Assembly: GCF_018408855.1 (NCBI RefSeq)
Contig: NZ_AP024325.1
Span: 1,054,001-1,118,000 of the forward strand
Source: Caballeronia sp. NK8
Lineage (GTDB): Bacteria; Pseudomonadota; Gammaproteobacteria; Burkholderiales; Burkholderiaceae
Direction: 5' to 3'
Length of the DNA stretch: 64,000 nucleotides
In this document: positions 17,861 to 27,699 of the stretch, piece by piece
Layout of the letters: each line of letters starts with the position of its first letter
Numbering within the stretch: the first letter of the stretch is position 1
Notes under the pieces: model-generated
What the model was told of the DNA's origin: nothing
What the model saw: only the letters and a program-made list of their open reading frames with translations
Database searches by the model: none
Made by a program: the position numbers and the translations under genes

Positions 17861-19417
17861 ATGAAATTCCGTACATGGTTCGCCGTTGCGCTGACGCTGA
17901 TGATGACGGCGTGCGCCAGCCTTCCACCGCAAACCGGACGCATGGAAACTCACGCCCTGACCGATACGGCGAACACGCGCCTCGGCACTGCGTTCGTCGC
18001 AAGCGAAGCCGCGCATCCCGGCGACAACGCGTTTCACCTGCTGTCCAACGGCATGGACGCGCTCATCGCCCGGGTGATACTCAGTGAAAACGCGCAGCGC
18101 ACGCTCGATCTCGAGTACTACATCTGGCACGACGATCTGACGGGTCGCGAAATGGCCGCATCGGTCATGCGCGCCGCCGATCGCGGCGTGCGCGTGCGTC
18201 TTCTGCTCGACGATCTCGGCACGAATGCCGATGACCAGTTCCTGCTCTCGCTCGCATCGCATCCGAACGTGCAGGTGCGGCTGTTCAATCCCGTGGCGAA
18301 CCGCACGTTCAGGAAGCTCGGTTCCGCGGCCGAATTCTTTCGCGTGAATCGGCGCATGCACAACAAGGCGCTCATCGCGGACAATCAGGCCGCGATTCTC
18401 GGCGGACGCAATATCGGCGATGAGTACTTCGGCGCGTCGAGCACGGTTGCGTTCGGCGATCTCGATGTGCTCGTGCATGGCCCTGTCGTGCGAGAAGTAT
18501 CGAGCGCGTTCGATATGTACTGGAACTCGGACGCGGCCTATCCGATCGAGAACCTGATGCGGCGTCAGGCCGATCCCGGCTCGCTCGCGTGTTATCGCGA
18601 GAAGCTCGATGCGTATTTGTTGTCGGAGCAGCATTCGCCATATGTCGCGCAAGTGCGTGAACGTCTCGCCAATGTCATCCAGCAGCACGACACCGAATTC
18701 TCGTGGGGCAAGGCGATCCTGCTTTACGACGATCCCGCGAAGATCACGCGCGCGCCGGATGACACGGAAGGCCATCTGATGTCGCAGATCAAGGCGTTGG
18801 ATCTCGATCCCGACAAGGAGATGCTGATCGTGTCGCCCTACTTCGTGCCACGCAAGGAAGGCGTGCAATGGCTGCGCTCGATGACATCGCGCGGCGTGCG
18901 CGTGACCGTGCTGACGAATTCGCTCGCGGCTACCGATGTCGCCGCCGTGCATGCGGGTTATCAGCGTTATCGCAAGGACATGCTCGAAGCGGGTGTGCGG
19001 CTGTATGAACTGAAGCCGGTCGCATCGGCCAATGACGACAAGAGCACGAAGAAGTCGACGTTCGGATCATCAAAGGCGTCGCTGCATGCGAAGACTTATG
19101 TGTTCGACCGCAAGCGCATCTTCATCGGCTCGATGAATCTGGACCCGCGCTCCGTGCAGTTGAATACGGAGATCGGCGTGTATTGCGAGAGCGCGGCTGC
19201 GGCTGTGGAAGTGGCGGATGGTATCGGCGCGAATATCGATCGCATCGCGTGGCGTGTCGAGCTACGTGAGGACGCCAGCGGTGCCACGCGCATGGTGTGG
19301 GTCGATACCGATGCCAACGGCAACACGACCGAACTGGATAGTGAGCCGGGTGTGTCCGCGTGGAAGCGCGCGGGAATCTGGATGCTTGGGATTCTGCCGA
19401 TCGAATCGCAATTGTGA
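17861..19417 (+). CDS. Phospholipase D/cardiolipin synthase-like lipoprotein
   Basis: The protein is 518 residues. An N-terminal lipoprotein signal ends in a lipobox-like LMMTAC, with lipidation expected at about Cys19. Two HKD motifs are present: HNKALIADN with GGRNIGD near 167-182, and HAKTYVFDRKRIFIGSMN near 408-425. Such proteins hydrolyse or transfer phosphatidyl groups; the double-HKD form with LEYYIW and LLDDLG segments resembles ClsC/YmdC-like cardiolipin synthases. It is probably attached to a membrane facing the periplasm. It lies 13 bases after the TAXI gene. Confidence 0.85.
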   Translation: MKFRTWFAVALTLMMTACASLPPQTGRMETHALTDTANTRLGTAFVASEAAHPGDNAFHLLSNGMDALIARVILSENAQRTLDLEYYIWHDDLTGREMAASVMRAADRGVRVRLLLDDLGTNADDQFLLSLASHPNVQVRLFNPVANRTFRKLGSAAEFFRVNRRMHNKALIADNQAAILGGRNIGDEYFGASSTVAFGDLDVLVHGPVVREVSSAFDMYWNSDAAYPIENLMRRQADPGSLACYREKLDAYLLSEQHSPYVAQVRERLANVIQQHDTEFSWGKAILLYDDPAKITRAPDDTEGHLMSQIKALDLDPDKEMLIVSPYFVPRKEGVQWLRSMTSRGVRVTVLTNSLAATDVAAVHAGYQRYRKDMLEAGVRLYELKPVASANDDKSTKKSTFGSSKASLHAKTYVFDRKRIFIGSMNLDPRSVQLNTEIGVYCESAAAAVEVADGIGANIDRIAWRVELREDASGATRMVWVDTDANGNTTELDSEPGVSAWKRAGIWMLGILPIESQL

Positions 19418-19456
19418 TCCGCGCGCTTTCGCCTGCTCTTCGCGCTCAGTACCGCT

Positions 19457-20434
19457 TCATTTGAAGCCGGCGACCGCATGCGGCACATACGGCGCTTCGA
19501 GCTGCGCAACCTCTTGCGCCGTGAGATTCAACGACAACGCCGCAACCGCATCGCTCAGATGATTCGGCTTCGATGCGCCGATGATCGGTGCGGTCACAGG
19601 CGCCTTCTGCGCGACCCATGCCAGCGCCACCTGCGCACGCGGCACGCCGCGCGCGTTCGCTACCGCCGCAACGGCTTCGACGACCGCGCGGTCGGCATCG
19701 TCGGTACGATACAGCGTGCTGCCGAACTGATCCGACTCTTGCCGCGCGCTCGTCGCATCCCAGTCGCGCGTGAGGCGTCCGCGCGCAAGCGGACTCCACG
19801 GCAGCATACCGACGCCCTGGTCCTTGCAAAGCGGCATCATCTCCCGTTCTTCCTCGCGATACAGCAGATTCAAATGATTCTGCATCGTCCTGAATTCGGT
19901 CCATCCATGCGCGCGCGACGTATAGAGCGCCTTGCTGAACTGCCACGCATACATCGACGACGCGCCGATATACCGCGCCTTGCCCGCCTTCACCACATCG
20001 TGCAGCGCTTCGAGCGTTTCCTCAATCGGTGTCTCGTAGTCCCAGCGGTGAATCTGATACAGATCGACGTAATCGGTGCCCAGACGCTTCAGGCTGTTAT
20101 CGATCTCGTTGAAGATCGCCTTGCGCGAAAGCCCCGCGCCATTCGGACCGGGACGCATGCGATTGAAGACTTTCGTCGCAATCACGATATCGTCGCGCTT
20201 CGTGAAGTCGCGCAACGCGCGTCCGACGATTTCTTCCGATGTGCCGTCGGAATAGGTATTGGCCGTATCGAAGAAATTGATTCCCGCTTCGAGCGCCTGT
20301 TTGATGAGCGGGCGGCTCTTTTCTTCGTCGAGCGTCCACGGATGCGTGCCGCGATCGGGCACGCCGAAGGTCATGCAGCCAAGACAGAGGCGCGACACGT
20401 CGAGGCCGGTCGAGCCCAGTTTCACGTAATCCAT
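19457..20434 (-). CDS. Aldo/keto reductase
   Basis: The protein is 325 residues, a TIM-barrel NADPH-dependent oxidoreductase. All four catalytic residues are visible: Asp56 and Tyr61 in FFDTANTYSDG, Lys88 in IATKVF and His129 in YQIHRWD. NADPH-binding regions GASS and WSPLARGRL follow, with PIIGASKPNHL near the C-terminus. It resembles the YajO/general-stress group of the family that reduces aldehydes. It is convergent with the phospholipase D gene and appears monocistronic. The physiological substrate is unknown. Confidence 0.9.
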   Translation of the reverse strand: MDYVKLGSTGLDVSRLCLGCMTFGVPDRGTHPWTLDEEKSRPLIKQALEAGINFFDTANTYSDGTSEEIVGRALRDFTKRDDIVIATKVFNRMRPGPNGAGLSRKAIFNEIDNSLKRLGTDYVDLYQIHRWDYETPIEETLEALHDVVKAGKARYIGASSMYAWQFSKALYTSRAHGWTEFRTMQNHLNLLYREEEREMMPLCKDQGVGMLPWSPLARGRLTRDWDATSARQESDQFGSTLYRTDDADRAVVEAVAAVANARGVPRAQVALAWVAQKAPVTAPIIGASKPNHLSDAVAALSLNLTAQEVAQLEAPYVPHAVAGFK

Positions 20435-20560
20435 CGTGTGAGTCTCCTTGCAAAACGAAAGGACATGCGCGAGCGCATGAACGGCGAAAGCTGAGACATT
20501 AACTCAGCATCGCGCTGCGCGCTTTTTCGAGTGCTGTCTTTCGCCTCGCAAGCGGGGCAT

Positions 20561-21457
20561 TCAAAGCGCCAGCACATTCACCGCGACATCCACATGATGC
20601 GCCCCGCCGCCGAGAATCATCCCGCGCAATAGCGAAACATCGCTGTAATCGCGCCCCGTCGCGAGCGTGACATGATCCAGATCCGCAAGCACATCATTAG
20701 TCGGATCGAGATCGATCCATCCGCTCTGCGGACAATGCACCGATACCCACGCATGCGACGCATCCGCCCCGATGAGCCGCGCATGTCCCGGCGGTGGATC
20801 GTTGCGCAGATAGCCGCTCACATAGCGCGCCGGCAGACCCAGCGCCCGCAGGCAACCGATCATCACCTGCGAGAAGTCCTGACACACGCCATGACGCAAT
20901 TCGAACGCGCGGGATGCGGGCGTATCGACCGTAGTGGCCGACGGCCGATACTCGAAGTCCTCGTGAATGCGGTGCATCAGATCGATCGCGCCCGCAACGA
21001 GCGGCGTGTCCGCGCCGAAGCTCATCCGCGCATACTCGCGCAGTTCATGATCGACCGAAATATTGGGCGACGCATAACAAAACTCGCTCTCCGGATAGAA
21101 CGGGCCACCCGCGCGATAGCGCAGCCGTTGCGCGACTTCCTCCCACGGCGGCGTGGTGTCCGCGTCGAGCGCGCTCCAGCGCGGCGTCAGGCGCACGGTG
21201 GTTTCGCTCGTCATCGAGAGGCGCTCGTGCGGCGCATCGAGCGAGAAGTACAGCACGTCGTTGCCGAATGCATCGACGCGGCTATGCACGTACGACGGAA
21301 CCGGCTCGATACGCTCCGTATGCGAGATGACCTGCTGCCACGGACAATGCAGCGGACGAATCGTAGCGAGATGCTGCGCGATCTCGACCGGCGTGGAATA
21401 GCGATATGTCGTGCGATGCGTGACCGCGAGCACCGTATCGTTAAGACCGAGACTCAT
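20561..21457 (-). CDS. Transglutaminase-like cysteine protease domain protein
   Basis: The protein is 298 residues. An N-terminal beta domain (THRTTYRYSTPVEIAQHLATI) is followed by a transglutaminase-like core. The triad is visible as Cys191 in RHGVCQDFSQVM, His near 236 in ASHAWVSV and Asp near 250 in DLDPTND. Such bacterial proteins are usually peptidases or amidases rather than protein cross-linkers. The ATG overlaps the stop of the upstream ATP-grasp/alpha-E gene by four bases (ATGA), so the two are translationally coupled. This is part of the predicted peptide ligase/peptidase block. Confidence 0.9.
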   Translation of the reverse strand: MSLGLNDTVLAVTHRTTYRYSTPVEIAQHLATIRPLHCPWQQVISHTERIEPVPSYVHSRVDAFGNDVLYFSLDAPHERLSMTSETTVRLTPRWSALDADTTPPWEEVAQRLRYRAGGPFYPESEFCYASPNISVDHELREYARMSFGADTPLVAGAIDLMHRIHEDFEYRPSATTVDTPASRAFELRHGVCQDFSQVMIGCLRALGLPARYVSGYLRNDPPPGHARLIGADASHAWVSVHCPQSGWIDLDPTNDVLADLDHVTLATGRDYSDVSLLRGMILGGGAHHVDVAVNVLAL

Positions 21458-24063
21458 GACGACACCTGCGCGGCGGGCGTGGTCGCGTGGCTGAAATAGC
21501 GCGCGCTCACTTCGTTCGACGCAGCGCCCACCGATGCGATGAGCCGGTCGCAGAGCACGATCAGCGCATCATGACGGCCATCCTCGCGTGTGTCGCACAG
21601 GGCAGTCAGGTCCGGCAATGCATCGGCGTGAACCAGCAGATCCGAGAAACGCATCGCCTGCGCGCGACGCGTGCCGCCCGCTGCCGCGGCGATCTCGTCG
21701 AGCTTCGTGCGCAGGCGCGCGTACACGCCATAGAGCCCGCGTGGATTGGTTTGATCCACGACGATCAGATCGATCAGCGCCGGCACTTCCAGCCTGCCCG
21801 GATAAAGCGATCGATACGTGAGCGTGCTGTCGAAAAGCTGCAGAAGCAGATCGAAGCCCGCGGGCGATGCGAGCGTGCCGCGCTCGGCGACCACGCGCAA
21901 AAAAGCGGCCATCGTCGCGACGCGTTCGATGTGCCGCCCGATGAACAGAAGCCGCCACGCTTCGTCGCGCGTCATGCGGTCGCCCTGCGCGCCGCTGATC
22001 GCGCAAAGCTGCGTCGCGAGATGTTCGAGCGCGCTCGTGAGCATCAGTCGATCGTAATCGCGGCCGATGCCCGTCCCGACTTCGACGCCGGTAGCGGCGA
22101 GCGCGTCGCGAAAGTCGTTGCGCGACGCGAGAATCGTGCGCCAGTGATCCGTCGAAAGCCGGTCGCGTATTTCACCGCACGCGCGCACCTGATCCGCGAG
22201 ATTGCCGCCGATGCTCGTCGCCCTGCTCGATTCCGGCAGTCCCGCGACGAGCGCGCGCTCGAACGCCTGCGGCGTGCTGCGTGCGAGCGTATCGACCGAT
22301 GGAATCAGTTCGCATTGCGAGGCAAGTTCGACCAGTGTCGGGAAGAGTTCTTCGGCGTCGCTGCCGTCGAGCATCCCGAGCAGGAGCCGGCACAGCCGCA
22401 CGTTGTTTTCCGCGCGCTCGCCGTATCGCCCTGCCCAGAAGAGGTTTTCCGCCGCACGGCTCGACACGGTGCGATGCTTGCGCAGGTCGCCCGGTTTGAT
22501 CGGCGTGGGACGCAGCGAGACCGCGCCGCCGGGCTGGCTCGACATCACCCAGGTATCGACGCTACTGCCGCCGAACTGCATCGACACGGTCGCGCGCTTG
22601 TCGGCCGCGAGCCGCGTGAAACCGCCGGGCATCACGCTCCAGCTTCCGTCGATGTTGGCGATGGCGTAGGCGCGCAGCACGCACGGACGCGAGCCGAGCG
22701 CGCCGTCATGAAAACGCGGCGCCGTGGCAAACGGCAGATTCTCCTGCACCGTGAAGACATCCGGCGCGCGCTCGATGCGCTCGCGCCACGCTGCGATCTG
22801 CTGCACGCCCGCGTCGATGCCCGGCGCCTGATCGGCCTGCGCACCGGGCCACGTCGGTGCAATCAGCGCGCTGTCGACATTGTCGAAAAGCTCGCGCCGC
22901 GCCGCTTCCTCGCCGCACCACCATGTCGGCACGGTCGGCAATTCGAGGGGTTCATCGAGCAGCGCTTGCGCGATACCCGGCAGGAACGCATTGAGCGCGG
23001 GCGTTTCGGTGAAGCCCGCGCCCGGCACGTTGGAGACCATCACGTTGCCCGCGCGCATCACCTGCAATAAGCCCGGTACGCCGATGGTCGAATCCGCGCG
23101 CAACTCGACGGGATCGCAGAACGCATCGTCGAGACGCCGCAATACCGCATGCACGCGCGACAAACCGGCCAGCGTCTTGAGATAGAGCTTGTCGTGGCGC
23201 ACCGTGAGATCCTTGCCTTCGACGAGCGTGACGCCGAGATAGCGCGCGAGAAACACATGCTCGAACCAGGTCTCGCTGAATGGACCGGGACTCAGCAACG
23301 CGATATGCGGCGCATCGTTCGATGCACCGCCGCGGCCGCCCTCGTCATCGCGCATCGTCGCTCGCGCCGCTTGCGCAATGGTCGCGATGAGTTGCGAATA
23401 GGTCGCGGCGAGCCGGCTCACACGCATCGCGCGGAATGGATCGGCGAACAGGCTCGCGACGATCAGGCGGTTTTCCAGCGCATAGCCCAGCCCTGAAGGC
23501 ACCTCGGTGCGATGCGCAATGACCGTCCACGCGCCCGACGGCGCACGCGCGAGATCCACCGCGACGATCTGCAGGAAGCGGCCGAAAGGCGGCATGAAAC
23601 CCTTCACCGCGCGCAGGTAGCCGGGATGGCCGAACACGAGCGCGCCCGGCAGGAGCCCGCGATGCAGCAAGGTCTGCGGGCCATAGACATCGGCGACGAT
23701 CGCTTCCATCAGGCGCGCGCGCTGCGCGACGCCGCGTTCGATCACCGCCCACTCTTGCTCGTCGATGATGAGCGGCAAGAGATCGAGCGACCACGCGCGC
23801 GGCTTGCCGTTATCGGCGTACACGTTGTAGGTGATGTCGTTGTCGCGCACCTGCTGCGCGACGGCGGCGACACCATCATCGAGCCGCGCGATGCCTTGCT
23901 CGCCGAGCAGTTCGAAGAACTGGCGCCACGGCTCGCGCAACTGGCCGGACGCATCGCGCAGTTCGTCCCAATGCCCTTCGCGCGCCGGCAGCGTGCGCAG
24001 CAGCGCAAGCGCATCGACGCGTGCGGCGGTGATATCGAAGGGCAAGCTCGATTGATAAGCCAA
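21454..24063 (-). CDS. Circularly permuted ATP-grasp enzyme fused to an alpha-E domain
   Basis: The protein is 869 residues. Residues 1 to about 510 form a circularly permuted ATP-grasp domain: ITYNVYADNGKPRAWSLDLL, EVPSGLGYALENRL, LLSPGPFSETWFEHVFLARY, RRLDDAFCDPVELRADSTIG, and a MPGGFTRLA segment. Residues from about 530 form an all-helical alpha-E domain beginning RAAENLFWAGRYGERAENN. ATP-grasp enzymes join a carboxylate to an amine using ATP; here an unknown peptide bond is expected. Separate genes for the same two domains lie at 28781-31336, so this is a fusion paralogue. It is coupled to the transglutaminase-like gene downstream. Confidence 0.9.
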   Translation of the reverse strand: MAYQSSLPFDITAARVDALALLRTLPAREGHWDELRDASGQLREPWRQFFELLGEQGIARLDDGVAAVAQQVRDNDITYNVYADNGKPRAWSLDLLPLIIDEQEWAVIERGVAQRARLMEAIVADVYGPQTLLHRGLLPGALVFGHPGYLRAVKGFMPPFGRFLQIVAVDLARAPSGAWTVIAHRTEVPSGLGYALENRLIVASLFADPFRAMRVSRLAATYSQLIATIAQAARATMRDDEGGRGGASNDAPHIALLSPGPFSETWFEHVFLARYLGVTLVEGKDLTVRHDKLYLKTLAGLSRVHAVLRRLDDAFCDPVELRADSTIGVPGLLQVMRAGNVMVSNVPGAGFTETPALNAFLPGIAQALLDEPLELPTVPTWWCGEEAARRELFDNVDSALIAPTWPGAQADQAPGIDAGVQQIAAWRERIERAPDVFTVQENLPFATAPRFHDGALGSRPCVLRAYAIANIDGSWSVMPGGFTRLAADKRATVSMQFGGSSVDTWVMSSQPGGAVSLRPTPIKPGDLRKHRTVSSRAAENLFWAGRYGERAENNVRLCRLLLGMLDGSDAEELFPTLVELASQCELIPSVDTLARSTPQAFERALVAGLPESSRATSIGGNLADQVRACGEIRDRLSTDHWRTILASRNDFRDALAATGVEVGTGIGRDYDRLMLTSALEHLATQLCAISGAQGDRMTRDEAWRLLFIGRHIERVATMAAFLRVVAERGTLASPAGFDLLLQLFDSTLTYRSLYPGRLEVPALIDLIVVDQTNPRGLYGVYARLRTKLDEIAAAAGGTRRAQAMRFSDLLVHADALPDLTALCDTREDGRHDALIVLCDRLIASVGAASNEVSARYFSHATTPAAQVSS

Positions 24064-24099
24064 TGTCGTCTCTGTTCTTTATTCGAATGATGATTGTCT

Positions 24100-27000
24100 T
24101 CAACGATAGCGCAGGTCGAGCGTGAACGGAAATTCGATGCTGCGTTCGCGGCTTTCGACCTCCATCGCGCCGGGCGTGTGACCCGTCGCGAAGAAGCGCG
24201 AGCGTCGACGGCTTTCCGCTTCATAGGCGTTGACCGGGAAGGTCTGATAGTTGCGCCCGCCCGGATGCGCGACGTGATACTGGCATCCGCCGATCGCGCG
24301 CCCCGTCCATGTATCGACGATATCGAACGTAAGGGGCGCATGAGCGTCGATGGTCGGATGCAGCGACGCCGCCTGCGACCACGCGCGAAAGCGCACGCCC
24401 GCGACGTATTCGCTCACGCGCCCGGTCGGCTGCAACGGCAAGGCCCGGCCGTTCACCGTCACCACATGACGATTGCCGTTCAGTCCGAGCGCGCGCACTT
24501 CGAGCCGTTCGACGGACGAATCGACGAAACGCACCGTGCCGCCGATCGCGCCCTCTTCGCCCATCACATGCCACGGCTCCAGCGCGTGGCGCACGGTGAG
24601 CGCAATGCCATTCGTATCGTAAGCGCCGACGAGCGGAAAGCGGAATTCGAAGTGCGGTGCGAACCAGCTTCGTTCGAACGCGAAGCCTGCCTCGCGCAAC
24701 TCGGCGAGCACGTCGTCGAAATCCATCTGCACGAAGGTGCCGAGCATGAAGCGGTCATGCAGTTCCGTGCCCCAGCGCGTGAGGCGCGCGGTATAGGGCG
24801 TCTCCCAGAATCGCGCGACGAGCGCCCGCAGCAGCAACTGTTGCACGAGACTCATGCGCGCATGCGGCGGCATTTCGAAGCCGCGCAGTTCGAGCAGACC
24901 CAGGCGGCCCGTGGGGCCATCGGGCGAGTACAGCTTGTCGATACAGAACTCCGCGCGATGCGTGTTGCCGGTCACATCGATCAGGATGTTGCGCAGAATG
25001 CGGTCGATGAGCCACGGCGGCACGGTCGCATTGCCGCGCCCGCCCAGCAGATCGAGTTGACGCTGCAATTCGCCAAACGCGATCTCCAGCTCGTAGATCT
25101 GATCATTGCGCGCCTCGTCGACACGCGGGGCCTGGCTCGTCGGACCAGTGAAGAGTCCCGAGAACAGCATCGACAACGACGGATGGTTATGCCAGTACGC
25201 GATCAGGCTCGCGAGCAGATCGGGGCGTCGCAGGAACGGGCTGTCCGCAGGCGTCGCGCCGCCGAGCACGAAATGATTGCCGCCGCCCGTGCCGGTGTGA
25301 CGGCCATCGAGCATGAACTTCTCCGGGCTCAGATAGGACTCGTGGGCCGCGCCATAGAGAAACTCCGTGTGCTCGACGAGATCGTTCCAGTTCGCCGCCG
25401 GATGGATATTCACTTCGATCACGCCGGGGTCGGGCGTGACTTGCAGCACCTTGAGACGCGGATCGCGCGGCGGCGGATAGCCTTCGACGATCACCGGAAT
25501 CTGCAGATCGGCGGCGGTCGCTTCGACGGCGCTCAGCAGATCGAGATAGTCATCGAGTTCGGTGAGCGGCGGCATGAACACGTGGATGAGCTTGTTGCCG
25601 GTGCCGTGTTTCTCGCGGGCGTCGGCTTCCGCTTCGGGACCGGCCGCGCGCGCGGGGTCGCGCGCTTCCACGCACAGCGCGATACGCGCGATCCAGCCGG
25701 CCGACTCGCCACGCTCGGGTCTACGCTCCCGCGCTGCCGCCGTTCCCGTGGCGCCGCGCTGCGTTCCGCCCGTATCGGCGTTTTGCATGCGTGATTCAAC
25801 ATCCAGATCCGCATATTGCATGCGTAATTCAGTCGCGGTGCGCAACGGCGCGGACGGCGCGAACGGATCGTGCGCGTGCTGCCAGGGGTAATCGCCCTCC
25901 GACACCCACGGCAGCGAATCGAGCGGCACCCGGTAGCCCATCGGCGAATCGCCCGGAACCAGGTACATGCGCTCGTCGCGGAAGAACCACGGCCCGCTCA
26001 CCCAGCGGCCGGAGTCCGGGCCGTGGCCTTCTTCGCGCGCGATCGGCAGCGCGTAGCCGGTCACGGACGACAGGCCCGCATCGAACACGCGGCGCAGACG
26101 GGCGCGTTCCAGTTCGTCACTGAGGCGCGAATCGAACGGATCGACGTTCACCGGCAAGCGGCGCTCGCGCCACAGGTAGTACCAGGTGTCCTCGTATCCC
26201 GGTTGAATGTATTTTGAATCCAGAGACAGCTTGCCCGCGAGATGGCTGATGAAGCGCGCGGCGTCATCGGCGGTATACGACGCTGGCTGGCGCTCGTCCG
26301 CGAAAAGCGCCGGATCGTGCCAGCACGGCTCGCCGTCTGCGCGCCACAAGAGCGACAACGCCCAGCGCGGCAACTGCTCGCCCGGATACCACTTGCCCTG
26401 CCCGATATGCAGAAAGCCGCCCGTGCCGTATTGCGCGCGCAGCTTGTCCATCAGCGATACGGCGTATGCGCGCTTGGTCGGGCCGAGCGCGTCGGTGTTC
26501 CATTCGGGCGCGTCGCGATCGCGCACCGCCACATAGGTCGGCTCGCCGCCCATCGTGAGGCGCACGTCCGCTGCGACCAGTTGCGCATCCACCTGCTCGC
26601 CCATGCGCAGCACCGCGCTCCAGTCTTCCTCGCTGTAGGGCTTCGTGACGCGCGGTGTTTCGAGCACGCGCTGGATCGACATCGTGTGCTCGAATTCGAC
26701 TTCGCACTTGTCGACCGCGCCGGAGACCGGCGCCGCGCTGTCCGGCTCAGGCGTGCATGCGACGGGTATGTGTCCCTCGCCCGCGAGCAGGCCCGACGTC
26801 GGATCGAAGCCGATCCAGCCCGCGCCCGGCAGAAACACCTCGCACCACGCGTGCAGATCGGTAAAGTCCACCTCGGTGCCGCTCGGGCCATCGAGCGATT
26901 TGGTATCCGGCGCGAGTTGCAGCAGATAGCCGGACACGAAGCGCGCGGCGAGACCGAGATGACGCAACGTTTCGACGAGCAGCCAGCCCGAGTCGCGGCA

Positions 27001-27537
27001 CGATCCCGCCGCGCTTTCGAGCGTCTCCTCCGGCGTTTGCACGCCCGGCTCCATGCGGATCAGATAGCGGATCTCTTGCGCCAGCCGCTGATTGAGTCCG
27101 ACGAGGAAATCCATCGTGGCAAGCGGCGTCCTGTCGATACTTTCGACGAATGCAGCAAAACGCGGTGTCGGTTCGCGCTTGACCATGTATGGCGCGAGGT
27201 CGTGCAGCAACTCGGGCGCATACGCAAATGGAAATTTCTCGGCGGAAGGTTCGAGAAAAAAATCGAACGGGTTATACACGGCCATCTCGGCGACGAGATC
27301 TATCGTCACCTTGAGTTCGCGCGTTTTCTCGGGAAACACGAGGCGCGCCTGATAGTTCGCGAACGCGTCCTGCTGCCAGTTGATGAAGTGATCCTCGGGT
27401 TCGACGCGCATCGAATACGACACGATCGGCGTGCGGCAATGCGGCGCGGGCCGCAAGCGCACGACTTGCGGCGAAAGACCGACGAGCCGGTCATAGCGAT
27501 AATGCGTGACATGGTTCAACGCGACACGAATGGACAC
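24100..27537 (-). CDS. Transglutaminase-like protein with large DUF2126 domain
   Basis: The protein is 1145 residues. The N-terminal ~290 residues form a transglutaminase-like domain: Cys near 180 in SAAGSCRDSGWLLVE, His near 229 in DLHAWCEVFLPG, and Asp near 245 in GFDPTSGLL. The rest is the conserved DUF2126 region, including LTMGGEPTYVAVRD, QGKWYPGEQLPRWAL, a GGGNHFVLGG segment and LLELRGFEMPPHARM. The sequence pattern hints at an amidoligase-type enzyme, but the reaction is not established to my knowledge. Between about 570 and 640 there is a variable low-complexity linker that contains two copies of a DNA micro-repeat. The gene lies 36 bases before the ATP-grasp/alpha-E fusion, on the same strand. 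Confidence 0.88.
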   Translation of the reverse strand: MSIRVALNHVTHYRYDRLVGLSPQVVRLRPAPHCRTPIVSYSMRVEPEDHFINWQQDAFANYQARLVFPEKTRELKVTIDLVAEMAVYNPFDFFLEPSAEKFPFAYAPELLHDLAPYMVKREPTPRFAAFVESIDRTPLATMDFLVGLNQRLAQEIRYLIRMEPGVQTPEETLESAAGSCRDSGWLLVETLRHLGLAARFVSGYLLQLAPDTKSLDGPSGTEVDFTDLHAWCEVFLPGAGWIGFDPTSGLLAGEGHIPVACTPEPDSAAPVSGAVDKCEVEFEHTMSIQRVLETPRVTKPYSEEDWSAVLRMGEQVDAQLVAADVRLTMGGEPTYVAVRDRDAPEWNTDALGPTKRAYAVSLMDKLRAQYGTGGFLHIGQGKWYPGEQLPRWALSLLWRADGEPCWHDPALFADERQPASYTADDAARFISHLAGKLSLDSKYIQPGYEDTWYYLWRERRLPVNVDPFDSRLSDELERARLRRVFDAGLSSVTGYALPIAREEGHGPDSGRWVSGPWFFRDERMYLVPGDSPMGYRVPLDSLPWVSEGDYPWQHAHDPFAPSAPLRTATELRMQYADLDVESRMQNADTGGTQRGATGTAAARERRPERGESAGWIARIALCVEARDPARAAGPEAEADAREKHGTGNKLIHVFMPPLTELDDYLDLLSAVEATAADLQIPVIVEGYPPPRDPRLKVLQVTPDPGVIEVNIHPAANWNDLVEHTEFLYGAAHESYLSPEKFMLDGRHTGTGGGNHFVLGGATPADSPFLRRPDLLASLIAYWHNHPSLSMLFSGLFTGPTSQAPRVDEARNDQIYELEIAFGELQRQLDLLGGRGNATVPPWLIDRILRNILIDVTGNTHRAEFCIDKLYSPDGPTGRLGLLELRGFEMPPHARMSLVQQLLLRALVARFWETPYTARLTRWGTELHDRFMLGTFVQMDFDDVLAELREAGFAFERSWFAPHFEFRFPLVGAYDTNGIALTVRHALEPWHVMGEEGAIGGTVRFVDSSVERLEVRALGLNGNRHVVTVNGRALPLQPTGRVSEYVAGVRFRAWSQAASLHPTIDAHAPLTFDIVDTWTGRAIGGCQYHVAHPGGRNYQTFPVNAYEAESRRRSRFFATGHTPGAMEVESRERSIEFPFTLDLRYR
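25781..25832. repeat. Two direct copies of a TGCATGCGTRATTCA micro-repeat inside a coding region
   Basis: TTTTGCATGCGTGATTCAAC (25781-25800) and ATATTGCATGCGTAATTCAG (25813-25832) are near-identical copies 32 bases apart. They lie in frame inside the DUF2126 gene and encode the related peptides SRMQNAD and LRMQYAD in its variable linker. Similar units occur at 381-400 and, inverted, at 9664-9683. Confidence 0.5.
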
Positions 27538-27699
27538 ACCAGACTCCTTTGTTCAAATGACGCCGTGCGCGCGACACGCGCTGCTACGTAATTCACGCCT
27601 GCCATGAAAATACCGTCAGTTCACGGCACGATGTTTGCGACTGCACCCCCAACCGCGCGTGCATGACCGTCGCGCCATATCCCTTCTGCCGGCCACACG

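Noticed and set aside
24094..27591. Two long plus-strand frames opposite the DUF2126 gene
   Set aside because: Products are His/Arg-rich without domains; the minus strand carries clear transglutaminase and DUF2126 motifs.
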